Notes: generated from the sequence alone by a model not told the origin. Shown: positions 8,563 to 17,030, numbered from the stretch's first letter. The stretch: 47,172 nucleotides of DNA from Sulfurimonas sp. (GCA_026988245.1 JALSLR010000063.1:1-47172), one strand, 5' to 3'. Translations and numbers: made by a program.

Positions 8563-8571
8563 TGCTATAAT
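8563..8571 (+). promoter_or_regulatory. Extended -10 element (TGCTATAAT)
   Basis: A TG plus one base before a perfect TATAAT forms an extended -10. It ends 5 bases before the ATG at 8577, so the transcript would start at or near that codon. A second TATAAT lies at 8555-8560. Confidence 0.5.
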
Positions 8572-8576
8572 TACAC

Positions 8577-8906
8577 ATGGAAAATAATTTTATAGATATG
8601 ATACGAGAAACACCAATGCTTCATTCTAAGAAGTGTAGATTTATTTCATTTATGCTTTTAATGATGCTAAGGTATAGTGTCTATCTAATCACAATAATGG
8701 TATGGATGAAATATGATTTCTTTATCGCTTTTTTCATTTTAATACTATCCTTTATAGTTGTTGGTATAATTCGTGCAAAACTTAGAAATATCGCTATTCC
8801 ACTACAACAACAAGAGTATCAATATAGCGATAAAGAGATTGCTGATTGGTATACTGCACGTGAAATATGTAACGATGCATTAGAAAAAGAACTAGAAAGA
8901 ATATAA
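8577..8906 (+). CDS. Small membrane protein co-transcribed with the ABC-F gene
   Basis: A 109-residue protein with two hydrophobic segments (about residues 22-43 and 48-65) and a charged C-terminal helix rich in Glu. No family is recognised. The first ATG has no ribosome-binding site and sits directly behind an extended -10, suggesting leaderless translation; Met8 or Met13 could be the true start. Its TAA shares a base with the ATG of the ABC-F gene (TAATG), so translation is coupled. Confidence 0.6.
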   Translation: MENNFIDMIRETPMLHSKKCRFISFMLLMMLRYSVYLITIMVWMKYDFFIAFFILILSFIVVGIIRAKLRNIAIPLQQQEYQYSDKEIADWYTAREICNDALEKELERI

Positions 8907-10855
8907 TGGCACTCATAGACCTACAAAACATCTCAAAACACTACTCTGCGCAAAAAATACTTACAGAAGTAAACTTTCATATAGATGAGGGTGAACGTAT
9001 CGTTATCATTGGTAAAAATGGGAGCGGTAAGTCTACTCTCATGAAAATTGTAAATGGAACGTTAACTCAAGATGCAGGTGAGCGTATCATCCAGAGAGGC
9101 TTACAAGTAAAGATGCTAGATCAACGACCTAACTTTAAAGAGGGTCACACAGTAAGAGAAGCTGTTGAAGATGGGCTTGTCGAACTTAATGATGCTAAGG
9201 ACAAGTACAACGAGTTATCTCTAAAACTAGCTGATGATTTTGAGAACAAAAACTTACTTGACGCTCATGAAAAACTCTCTGCCTTCATAGACCACCATAA
9301 TGCTTGGAACTTAGATGATAAGATAGAACGTATCATCCAACATTTTAATTTAAAACAGTATGAACATAAGCCTATTGATTTACTAAGTGGTGGAGAACAA
9401 CGCCGTGTTGCCTTAGCATCACTACTACTACAAAAACCAGATGTACTTTTGCTAGATGAACCTACCAACCACCTTGATGTCTATATGGTTGAGTTTTTAG
9501 AAGAGTTAATATTAAAAGAAAAATTTACCCTTATATTCATATCGCATGATAGATATTTTATAGATACGATTGCTACTAAAAGTATAGAGGTTGATGAATG
9601 TGCCTTACGTGAATATAGTGGTGGGTACTCAAATTACCTCACACAAAAAGCTGAGTATATGCGTACACTTCAAAAACAACATGATAACTTACTAGATATA
9701 CTAAAAAGAGAAAATGCTTGGTATGCCAGAGGTGTCCGTGCTAGACTCAAGCGAAATGAAGGTCGAAAAGAAAGACTGATGCAACTTCGCAATGATGCTA
9801 AGAACAACCCAGCCAAGATAAGAAAAATGTCAGTTGAACTCCAACGTGAAGCTAAACATTTTAACCGTGACAAGAGCATCAACAAACAAAAAATGCTCTT
9901 TGAAGTAGAAAATGTAGGGCTTACCCTTGGCAACAAAGAGCTCCTAAAAAACTTCACTACTCGCATACTTCAAAAAGATGTTATAGCAATAGTGGGACCA
10001 AATGGTAGTGGGAAATCAACACTCCTAAAAGCATTACTTGGAAGAATAAAACCAACAAATGGAAAAATAAAACAAGGCGAATTTAAAATAGGCTACTTTG
10101 ACCAGCATAGAGAGATGCTAGATGATGACAAAAACCTTATGGAGACCTTTTGTCCACATGGTGGCGATAGAGTAAGTGTTCGTGGGAAAGATATGCATGT
10201 CTATGGCTACTTGAAAAACTTTTTGTTTCCTAGAGAATTTTTAGAAAAAAAGATAGGTGTACTTAGTGGTGGAGAAAAAAACCGTATAGCCCTTGCCCTA
10301 CTTTTCACCCTCGAGGTAGATATACTCATACTTGATGAGCCTACAAATGACCTAGACATCCCCACTATAAACATTCTAGAAGAACAACTCACAAATTTTG
10401 CAGGAGCGGTTATCATAGTAAGTCACGATAGGTATTTCGTAGACAAGATTGCAAAAAAACTCTTTATATTTAAAGAAAATAAAGAGATAGAAGAGTCCTA
10501 CCAAAACTATTCTGAGTATTTAGAACTTGAAAAAGAACTTAAAGAACTAGACTCAATGGAGCATGATGCTAAGAAAAACAATGATGCTAAGAGTATCGGA
10601 ACAAAAAGCATTAAAAACAAAACAATAAAACTTACATATAAAGAGACTCTCGCCTTAGAACAATTACCAAAAGATATAGAACTCTTAGAGTCACAAATAG
10701 AAGAAAAAAACAAATGCCTTGCAAGCAAGTCATGTTATGAGGAAATAGGGTTAACAGCCTTAGCATCACAACTCCAAAAACTTGAAGAAGTTTACGAAGC
10801 TAAGGTTGAAGAACTCTTAGATATAGAAGAAAAAGCCGAGTCTATTTTAAGTTAG
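8906..10855 (+). CDS. uup: ABC-F family ATPase, Uup-like
   Basis: Soluble protein of two tandem ABC ATPase domains without membrane segments, 649 residues. Domain 1: Walker A GKNGSGKST (36-44), signature LSGGE (160-164), Walker B with LLLDEPTNHLD (181-191). An arginine-rich interdomain linker contains WYARGVRARLKRNEGRKER. Domain 2: Walker A GPNGSGKST (about 363-371), signature LSGGEKNR (about 452), Walker B with LILDEPTNDLD. The C-terminal ~95 residues form a coiled coil with KLTYKETLALEQLPKDIE, as in Uup. Family members act on ribosomes; Uup is linked to ribosome and DNA-transposon phenotypes. No sign of the antibiotic-resistance subtype. The last 14 bases overlap the convergent TPR gene. 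Confidence 0.85.
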   Translation: MALIDLQNISKHYSAQKILTEVNFHIDEGERIVIIGKNGSGKSTLMKIVNGTLTQDAGERIIQRGLQVKMLDQRPNFKEGHTVREAVEDGLVELNDAKDKYNELSLKLADDFENKNLLDAHEKLSAFIDHHNAWNLDDKIERIIQHFNLKQYEHKPIDLLSGGEQRRVALASLLLQKPDVLLLDEPTNHLDVYMVEFLEELILKEKFTLIFISHDRYFIDTIATKSIEVDECALREYSGGYSNYLTQKAEYMRTLQKQHDNLLDILKRENAWYARGVRARLKRNEGRKERLMQLRNDAKNNPAKIRKMSVELQREAKHFNRDKSINKQKMLFEVENVGLTLGNKELLKNFTTRILQKDVIAIVGPNGSGKSTLLKALLGRIKPTNGKIKQGEFKIGYFDQHREMLDDDKNLMETFCPHGGDRVSVRGKDMHVYGYLKNFLFPREFLEKKIGVLSGGEKNRIALALLFTLEVDILILDEPTNDLDIPTINILEEQLTNFAGAVIIVSHDRYFVDKIAKKLFIFKENKEIEESYQNYSEYLELEKELKELDSMEHDAKKNNDAKSIGTKSIKNKTIKLTYKETLALEQLPKDIELLESQIEEKNKCLASKSCYEEIGLTALASQLQKLEEVYEAKVEELLDIEEKAESILS

Positions 10856-11441
10856 ACCTCACATATACATTGTTTGGGTCTAACACTAAGATATCTTCAT
10901 ATAATTTTTCTAAATATGGAGAATTTGTTTGCTTATAAACTACAGATAAAAGTTCTAAGAATGAAATATCTGTTGGATATAAAGCTAACATTTTTTGAAT
11001 AATTTTTATTGATATATCATATTTTCCTTGGGCATTAAGTGATTGAATCATATAAATATTTGCATAGTAATTATAATAATCTATTTTTAAAAGTTCGTTT
11101 GCTACTTTTTCTGCTTCTTTATATGAGTGTGTATCAAGATAAACCCTCATAAGTCCTAGTCTTGGATCGAGAGCATAAGAGTTTATCAGAGATGCTTTTT
11201 TATAATACTTTATAGCATCAGCATAGTTTTTATTGAGATAAAACAACCATGCAAAACGAAGATTAAGTGTATAGCCTTTTGGATATTTACTATATAATGG
11301 AGACAAAACCTTTATTGCTTCTTTATACTTCCCCAAAAGTTCGTAATCATAAGATTTAAAATACTGAGACTTTACCTCATCAAAACTATCACTTGCAATA
11401 CTTAACGATAAGCTTACTAAAAGTACAAGTAAATATTTCAT
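10842..11441 (-). CDS. Exported TPR protein, last gene of the six-gene operon
   Basis: A 199-residue protein with a signal peptide (about residues 1-17, MKYLLVLLVSLSLSIAS). It is followed by tetratricopeptide-type helical repeats with the usual Gly/Ala/Tyr/Pro spacing: a repeat ending LSPLYSKYPKG, one with FYLNKNYADAIKYYKKA, one with SYKEAEKVANELLKIDYYN, one with GKYDISIKIIQKMLALYP. It is probably periplasmic and acts in protein-protein interaction, perhaps with the outer-membrane protein encoded just upstream (1-base gap). No catalytic motif. Its 3' end overlaps the convergent uup gene by 14 bases. Confidence 0.75.
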   Translation of the reverse strand: MKYLLVLLVSLSLSIASDSFDEVKSQYFKSYDYELLGKYKEAIKVLSPLYSKYPKGYTLNLRFAWLFYLNKNYADAIKYYKKASLINSYALDPRLGLMRVYLDTHSYKEAEKVANELLKIDYYNYYANIYMIQSLNAQGKYDISIKIIQKMLALYPTDISFLELLSVVYKQTNSPYLEKLYEDILVLDPNNVYVRSNLK

Positions 11442-11442
11442 A

Positions 11443-12339
11443 TTAAAACCTATAATTTACACTAGCGGTGTAAATCTCATTTTTTGCTTCATCAATGAGT
11501 GCGTATTCTACATAAGTATTTTGTGCATAAGAAAGATCCACAATGAAATCTTTTGAGAGGTAGTATCCAAGCTTTGACTTAACTCCATTTTTTTGTAAAT
11601 CAAGAGAGTTAAAAACACTCATTCCTCCATCTTTTACACCACTTCGCATCTCGCCTAAGTATCCAGAGAGCTCAATAAACAAACTTTTATAATAAAAAGT
11701 ATCAGAGATACCATATGAATAGTACTCTTTTTGAATATAATCCTCTGTTGTCTGATAATTAAACTCCAAACTTACAAAATTACTCATAGTATAACTTATA
11801 CTTTTAAAATAAGAAAAGTAAGGACTGTACTGAATAATACCTATTTGCGATGAGGCATCCGTAATATCACTATTTTCATTGCGTCCTTTGTTGTAGTAAC
11901 TATAGTAAAAATTCAATCCATACGAATACTTATCATAATCAACGTAGTTGTATCCACCTAAACTGACAATAGCTACTACCCCATCATCGAGTATTAAATC
12001 ATTTGTAGCTATGTAGTGTCCACCAAGTTTAAACATAAAGTTAGCATAGTAACTAGAGTAGGCTAAACTTATATCATGTTGCGTTAAGTTGGGTATCTCA
12101 GTTTCAAGTCCTGTTTGCGAAGCTTTTTTGTAGGTAGTATCTATATATCCGTACGAACCCTCAAGTAGGTAACTCAAGTTCCCTACATTTGCATACACAC
12201 CAAGTAAGGAACTACTCTCTTTATATGATTCATTTACATTATCACTATACGAAATATTGCCCACATAAGGCACAACCCTAGCTACATCTGCAAAAAGAGA
12301 TATAAGGCTCACAACTAAACCTAAAATAATTTTCTTCAT
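11443..12339 (-). CDS. Predicted outer-membrane beta-barrel protein
   Basis: A 298-residue protein with a signal peptide (about residues 1-17, ending near LFADV). The body consists of alternating, Tyr/Ser/Asn-rich amphipathic strands throughout, such as GLNFYYSYYNKG and LGYYLSKDFIVDLSYAQ. The final residues, SVNYRF, end in the C-terminal aromatic recognised by outer-membrane assembly machinery. No specific porin family is identified. The ATG overlaps the stop of the transporter-peptidase gene (ATGA) and has a strong AAGGAGAG site. In context it could be the outer-membrane exit or surface component of the operon's product. Confidence 0.7.
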   Translation of the reverse strand: MKKIILGLVVSLISLFADVARVVPYVGNISYSDNVNESYKESSSLLGVYANVGNLSYLLEGSYGYIDTTYKKASQTGLETEIPNLTQHDISLAYSSYYANFMFKLGGHYIATNDLILDDGVVAIVSLGGYNYVDYDKYSYGLNFYYSYYNKGRNENSDITDASSQIGIIQYSPYFSYFKSISYTMSNFVSLEFNYQTTEDYIQKEYYSYGISDTFYYKSLFIELSGYLGEMRSGVKDGGMSVFNSLDLQKNGVKSKLGYYLSKDFIVDLSYAQNTYVEYALIDEAKNEIYTASVNYRF

Positions 12340-14363
12340 AACACTCTCCTTAATTCTATATTTTTATATTTAATCAAACTAAAACCTTTAGCATTTGCTT
12401 CTATATGAACCTCTCCATCCAATGATGACACACAAGAGTTATCAAATGTATATTCCTTCTGCGCCTTATAAAAGTTTTTATTTACAGTTGATGCCAATTC
12501 TATAAGACTTGTTTGCATTTTTGACTTGAGCAAATACAAGGGAAGATAGTCTTTGTAGCGTACACCCTGTTTATTTATAAAAGGTATCCTCGGCGCCAAA
12601 ATAAACAACTCTTTTAAGAAAGATGCCTTACCCTCATACTTGTAAAAATAAAATTGCTTTAAATCGTTGTAAAAATATAATTTATTATTTTTTACATCAT
12701 TAAAATAAAACTCTCCAAAGCTATTCATCTTGACACTAAAGAGAACTATCTCTTTTTTAATGCCCTCTTCATATACCTCATATCTATACTCATCATCTAA
12801 GATAAAAAGAAGTCTTGAGCTGATGCTTCTGTCATTTACAACACTACTTACTACATCACCTCGTAGAAGCTTAGAGTTAAAAACGAGTAAATCATCTTGA
12901 AAAAATTCACTAAAACAAAACTCTCTTGTAAAAGCACCTATTACACCTAAATCTTGCACTTGAATATGTATATGGGGCTCAGGAGAGTAACCACTGTTCC
13001 CACACTTCGCTATAATTTCATTTACTTTTACATAATCCCCAACGTTAAGTTTAATGCTATACTGCATAAGATGACTTATCTCCACATAAAAGCCTAAATC
13101 ACTTTTAATGATGATGTAGTTCCCCCAGTTGTTTACTCTATCAACCTCACCTATGATGTTATCAACCAAGTCATGCCTAGAATCAACTATATAACCATTC
13201 ACAGGACTTAAAACAGACTCTCCAAAACAATAATAATCATCAAGATACAAACCTTCTTTCTCGTAACTTAGTCCATCTTTTTTTTGTACAAAATCATAGG
13301 CATATTTGTATTTTCCCTTATGTGTCCACTCGTCATCCTCACTTTGGTATACAGTCCAATCTCCACTAAAAGGTAAAGATATTTTAGTATAGAGTTCACC
13401 AAACCTAAATATACTAGATAGATATGAGGACAAAGACTCTTCTGGTGTTGATTTGATGTTTAGATTGAACTCTTTATAGTAAATAATAGAGAGTATAAAT
13501 ATAAAAACTATAACCGTAATGTTAAATGGTATAGTAAACACAGGAATAGCATAATAGTTAAACAATACAGCGATAGCATCTGTTAAAAAAACACTAATAG
13601 CTACCCCTATAAGTGCAAGGAAGAAGTTCTTTATAGTTGGCAAAAGAAATATACCACATAATGCTATGGCTACTAATATGTAGTTAAAAGAATATGGGTC
13701 GCTAACAGCTTGAACATAGGAACCTAAAAGATAACTATGAACTAAGACACCAAAGTAATATCCTACAAGTGACATTATCGCAATGATTCTAGAACTATAC
13801 AAAAGAAGTAAAAATATTAAAATACCTGCTATATTTGTCGGCAGAAAAAAGATAGTGCCAAGGGATTTTAAATAACCACTCAAAACTAATGGAAGCATTA
13901 TGTCAAAAACTGTAGAGTTATTTACAAGTGATGAGAGTAAACCGGAGTATTTCAATGATGCTAAGTATAAAAACATTGTTACTATGGAAAATGGTAAGGA
14001 TAAAATTGGAATTTTATGTACACTAAAGAGTTTGTTAAACATAAACGAAAGCATAAAAGTAAAAGATGCTGCAATGGCAATAAGAGATATACTCAAAACA
14101 GAGGGATAAAATATATACCCAATACCCATTCCAACTAAGAGTGAATTGTAGATATAAAATCCCTGAGATAGATATGCCTCTTGTAGCGATAATAGCTCAG
14201 CAAAAAGAATGGTAAAGATAACTGCGGCAATACCACTAAGTGCCACAGATGGATTTACAAAGGTAATAAGCAACATAGCTAAGCCTATATATTTATTGTT
14301 TAAAAATAGTATAGAACTATATGGCTTTAAAACCACATTTATAAAATTTGTATATTTTTGCAT
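12336..14363 (-). CDS. Urea-transporter-like membrane domain fused to M23 metallopeptidase
   Basis: A 675-residue two-part protein. The first ~300 residues are about ten membrane segments resembling bacterial urea transporters (UT family): an early NPSVALSGIAAVIFTILFAELL block, then GFYIYNSLLVGMGIGYIF, which matches the UT half-repeat pattern, echoed later by DPYSFNYILVAIALCGIF. The second part is an M23/LytM endopeptidase: HKGKYKYAYDF gives the first zinc His and Asp, ISHL the catalytic His, and PHIHIQ the last zinc ligand, so the active site looks complete. The peptidase domain should face the periplasm and act on peptidoglycan or a peptide. No ribosome-binding site is obvious, so it is probably translated by coupling to the decarboxylase gene 8 bases upstream. 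Confidence 0.8.
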   Translation of the reverse strand: MQKYTNFINVVLKPYSSILFLNNKYIGLAMLLITFVNPSVALSGIAAVIFTILFAELLSLQEAYLSQGFYIYNSLLVGMGIGYIFYPSVLSISLIAIAASFTFMLSFMFNKLFSVHKIPILSLPFSIVTMFLYLASLKYSGLLSSLVNNSTVFDIMLPLVLSGYLKSLGTIFFLPTNIAGILIFLLLLYSSRIIAIMSLVGYYFGVLVHSYLLGSYVQAVSDPYSFNYILVAIALCGIFLLPTIKNFFLALIGVAISVFLTDAIAVLFNYYAIPVFTIPFNITVIVFIFILSIIYYKEFNLNIKSTPEESLSSYLSSIFRFGELYTKISLPFSGDWTVYQSEDDEWTHKGKYKYAYDFVQKKDGLSYEKEGLYLDDYYCFGESVLSPVNGYIVDSRHDLVDNIIGEVDRVNNWGNYIIIKSDLGFYVEISHLMQYSIKLNVGDYVKVNEIIAKCGNSGYSPEPHIHIQVQDLGVIGAFTREFCFSEFFQDDLLVFNSKLLRGDVVSSVVNDRSISSRLLFILDDEYRYEVYEEGIKKEIVLFSVKMNSFGEFYFNDVKNNKLYFYNDLKQFYFYKYEGKASFLKELFILAPRIPFINKQGVRYKDYLPLYLLKSKMQTSLIELASTVNKNFYKAQKEYTFDNSCVSSLDGEVHIEANAKGFSLIKYKNIELRRVL

Positions 14364-14371
14364 AGGATTTT

Positions 14372-15700
14372 CTATACTTCTTTATAATTTATAGTAGCCA
14401 AATCATCGACCTCTTTTATATACCTAGCTTCTCCCTCTTTGTCTATAAGAACAACAGCTGGTTTATAACGAATAAATTGCATAGCTTGAGTGTAGTTGTA
14501 TGCACCAACAGGAGATATAGTTATAACACTTCCTCTATCAAGCGGTGGTAGCATTACGTTTTCTTCTATAATATCTATATTCATACAAAGTGGCCCATTA
14601 AGCATAGATGGCTCATTGTCACCATCGTATCGTTTATCTAACTCTATATTGAAGTTATACCAAGTAGAGGTGTAGAGTAGATTTACTCCAGCATCTAAGA
14701 TATACCCTTTTTTAGCATCAGGAAATCGTTTATGTCCCCAAACTGAAGTGAGAAGATATCCAGCTTCATCTATAAGGTGTCTTCCTGTTTCAAGATAGAG
14801 CTTAGGTAGCTTTTCACTTTTGTTATATTCGTAGATAGCATTTGTAATAGCTTCTGCATAATCATCAGCAGTAGGAACTACAACTTCAGCAGACTGGTAT
14901 ATACCCTTCAAGTTACTCTTAGAAGCAAATCCACCTCCAAGGTCTATGTACTCTATCTCTGAGTTAAAGTCCATCTCAACTCTCTCTTTTAGTTGCATTA
15001 TTTTTATAGTCGCTAACTTGTATGCATTAGCATCTAACATAAATGTACCTATGTGTGAGTGAAGCCCAACAAGATAAAGTTTCCCACCATCATACATTCT
15101 ATTTATAGCCTCATATGCATCACCATTTTCATAGTTAAACCCAAATCTACTCCACTGAGGGTATACACCTGTATCCATATTTATACGAATTGCAACTGCT
15201 ATGCGAATCCCGAGTTCATCAGCAATCTCTTCAAGGTCATTTATCTCAAATAGATTATCTACATGAATTTTTGCACCCTCCTCTACTGCTATTTTCAAAT
15301 CAGCCTTTGGTTTATAGGGACCATTAAAAATTATATCTTTGCCCTCTACACCTAAGGCTCTTGCTTTTTGATACTCAAACTCACTTACAACTTCTGCAAC
15401 AGAGCCTAAGTTGTGATATATTTTACATATTTCATTTAAGTAGTTAGTCTTATATGACCAGCCAAAAGTTACATCTGGATAACGAGATGAAAAAGCAGAA
15501 TAAAGAGTATTGTACTTTTGCTCTATTTGACGCTGTGAAAATACAAATATAGGGCTACCAAATTTTTGTATCAACGTGCTTATTTCTACACCATCTATCT
15601 CAGTACGAATTTTTTGACTTTTTACAGGACTTCCATATTTTGAAGCCATTGCAAAATCTATTTTATTTATGGTTGGTATTTCATATTGTAATTTACTCAT
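14372..15700 (-). CDS. Fold-III PLP-dependent decarboxylase, LysA-like
   Basis: A 442-residue enzyme of the diaminopimelate/ornithine/arginine decarboxylase fold. The PLP lysine is K84 in GWSYKTN, where LysA has YAVKAN. GLHSHIGT corresponds to LysA GLHCHIGS, and YIDLGGGFAS is the phosphate-binding glycine loop. LETGR replaces the substrate-contacting EPGR. GPLCMNID keeps the catalytic Cys (C372) and Asp of the CESxD motif but differs between them. Late VGAYNYTQAMQF corresponds to AGAY. It is therefore likely active, with a substrate other than plain diaminopimelate. An N-terminal ~45-residue extension precedes the core. AAGGA lies 8 bases before the ATG, one base after the ATP-grasp stop. The true lysA is not in this window. 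Confidence 0.85.
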   Translation of the reverse strand: MSKLQYEIPTINKIDFAMASKYGSPVKSQKIRTEIDGVEISTLIQKFGSPIFVFSQRQIEQKYNTLYSAFSSRYPDVTFGWSYKTNYLNEICKIYHNLGSVAEVVSEFEYQKARALGVEGKDIIFNGPYKPKADLKIAVEEGAKIHVDNLFEINDLEEIADELGIRIAVAIRINMDTGVYPQWSRFGFNYENGDAYEAINRMYDGGKLYLVGLHSHIGTFMLDANAYKLATIKIMQLKERVEMDFNSEIEYIDLGGGFASKSNLKGIYQSAEVVVPTADDYAEAITNAIYEYNKSEKLPKLYLETGRHLIDEAGYLLTSVWGHKRFPDAKKGYILDAGVNLLYTSTWYNFNIELDKRYDGDNEPSMLNGPLCMNIDIIEENVMLPPLDRGSVITISPVGAYNYTQAMQFIRYKPAVVLIDKEGEARYIKEVDDLATINYKEV

Positions 15701-15701
15701 T

Positions 15702-16718
15702 TTATAATTCCTTTGTCGATAACAATTTCATAAAATCTGTAAAATCAGTTACAAATTCACCTGTATATCTTACATACATCTTATTTTGAGGATATGTCAA
15801 ATTGACTTGAATATCTTTTTCGTTCATTATATCTACAACCATTTGCGGTAAGTTGACACCTAATTCAGTTGCAAAATAGACCCATGCAGGAAAACGAGGA
15901 TTTATCTCTATCATATAGATTTGATTCATGTTAACCATACATTCAAGTTCAAAAGGTCCCTTCCAACTAGTAAAGGCAACAAAGTCTTTTGCTATTTGCA
16001 TAAGTTTTTCATTTTGTATAGTTACACCGGTCCAGATTTTTCCTATCTCAGTAGTTGTAAGTTTTTTTATGGCTACTGCGCCACAAAGTTCACCCTTACC
16101 ATCGCCAACTCCTACAAGGTTTATCTCTTCACCTTTGACTACTTCTTGTATAAGTATAGGAAAACCCCATTCGTTTGATATTTTGTAAAAACTCTCTATA
16201 GCACTCTCTAAGTTCTGTGCCATATATGCCTTGTAGTAATTACCTTTGACCATAAGAGGAAAGTTTGATGTTTTGGTTATTTTTTCAAGTTCTGCTACTG
16301 AACTTATCTCATAAGTTTTAGGATATGTGATGTTTAACTCTTTAGATAAACTATCTAACTTATTTTTATTTCTTAATTCAAAATTTTCACTAGTTGGAAG
16401 ACAAAGTTTAATACCCATAGACTCAATCTCTTTTTGATATTTTATGTACAAAGGAAGTTCAGCATCAAGATTTGGGATAATTACTTCAATATTTTCTTTT
16501 TCTTTAATCTCAATAAGTCTATTTTTCAACTCTTCAAAACCCAAAGAAGGAAAAGGCATAAGATATGTTTTACGAACCATATCTGACATATAGTTTCCAG
16601 GTTCATTTGGATCATAAGCAAAACCTATAAGGGTATTCTTAGCTTGTAAACTTTTTATGACTGGTATACCTGGTGCGGGGTTATCTGTATTGTTTAAACC
16701 ACTGACTGCTACTATCAT
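15702..16718 (-). CDS. ATP-grasp carboxylate-amine ligase-like enzyme
   Basis: A 338-residue protein of the CarB-like ATP-grasp superfamily, whose members activate a carboxylate as acyl phosphate for attack by an amine or thiol. The N-terminal pre-ATP domain starts MIVAVSGLNNTDNP. FPLMVKGNYY carries the ATP-binding lysine strand. ILIQEVVKGEEINLVGVG is the adenine/hinge strand. FELECMV followed by EINPRFPAW (E271, N273) supplies the Mg ligands. The substrate cannot be read from sequence. Its start shares a base with the stop of the PqqD-like gene (TAATG), and the decarboxylase follows after one base. This suggests the three proteins act together on an amino acid or peptide. Confidence 0.85.
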   Translation of the reverse strand: MIVAVSGLNNTDNPAPGIPVIKSLQAKNTLIGFAYDPNEPGNYMSDMVRKTYLMPFPSLGFEELKNRLIEIKEKENIEVIIPNLDAELPLYIKYQKEIESMGIKLCLPTSENFELRNKNKLDSLSKELNITYPKTYEISSVAELEKITKTSNFPLMVKGNYYKAYMAQNLESAIESFYKISNEWGFPILIQEVVKGEEINLVGVGDGKGELCGAVAIKKLTTTEIGKIWTGVTIQNEKLMQIAKDFVAFTSWKGPFELECMVNMNQIYMIEINPRFPAWVYFATELGVNLPQMVVDIMNEKDIQVNLTYPQNKMYVRYTGEFVTDFTDFMKLLSTKEL

Positions 16719-16954
16719 TAGAGGAGTCCATAAACTTTTAATTTTGTGTAGAAATCACTTACATCTATAAAAAGCTCCTCCTTATTTACATCATATTTTC
16801 CATAGAGCGCATCGATTATTTCATTTTTATTTTTATTTGACTTTAATAAACTAATAATCTCTTTAGCTAAAAAATTCAATTGATAAGAGTTTCCCATCAT
16901 TGGGTGAAATGCTACATTGTTTTCATCTAAAATTAATTCTGAAATTTGCTTCAT
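16718..16954 (-). CDS. PqqD-like small protein, first gene of the operon
   Basis: A 78-residue protein matching the PqqD/RRE fold. It has a strand with Phe-His, GNSYQLNFLAKEIISLL, a helix with NEIIDALYGKY, then DVNKEELFIDVSDFYTKLKVYGLL, the usual closing helix. PqqD proteins bind leader peptides of RiPP precursors or serve as small partner domains for modifying enzymes. No precursor peptide is seen next to it, and the neighbouring enzymes are an ATP-grasp ligase and a PLP decarboxylase instead of a radical-SAM protein. AAAGG lies 8 bases before the ATG. Confidence 0.75.
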   Translation of the reverse strand: MKQISELILDENNVAFHPMMGNSYQLNFLAKEIISLLKSNKNKNEIIDALYGKYDVNKEELFIDVSDFYTKLKVYGLL

Positions 16955-16985
16955 TTTTGTTGCCTTTTACTTGAAAGATAACAAA

Positions 16986-16991
16986 AGTATA
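16986..16991 (-). promoter_or_regulatory. Candidate -10 element of the six-gene operon
   Basis: On the minus strand TATACT lies about 30 bases upstream of the PqqD-like start, downstream of the DAHP synthase terminator. It is the best -10 match in this short gap; TTATCTTT slightly downstream is an alternative. Confidence 0.35.
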
Positions 16992-17030
16992 TAGGGTTTG
17001 CGTTAGTGGAGTATTAGTAGCAGAGAGATA

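Noticed and set aside
8435-8576. A CIRCE (HrcA) or HAIR (HspR) operator upstream of htpG
   Set aside because: Neither consensus is present. The repeats seen have a different sequence and spacing.
13900-14394. Rightward open frames of 61-69 codons inside the transporter-peptidase and decarboxylase genes
   Set aside because: They are antisense to a well-supported gene, lack ribosome-binding sites and have no recognisable protein features.
14372-15700. Calling this gene lysA outright
   Set aside because: The substrate motifs differ from LysA and the operon context is not lysine synthesis, so a specific symbol would overstate the evidence.
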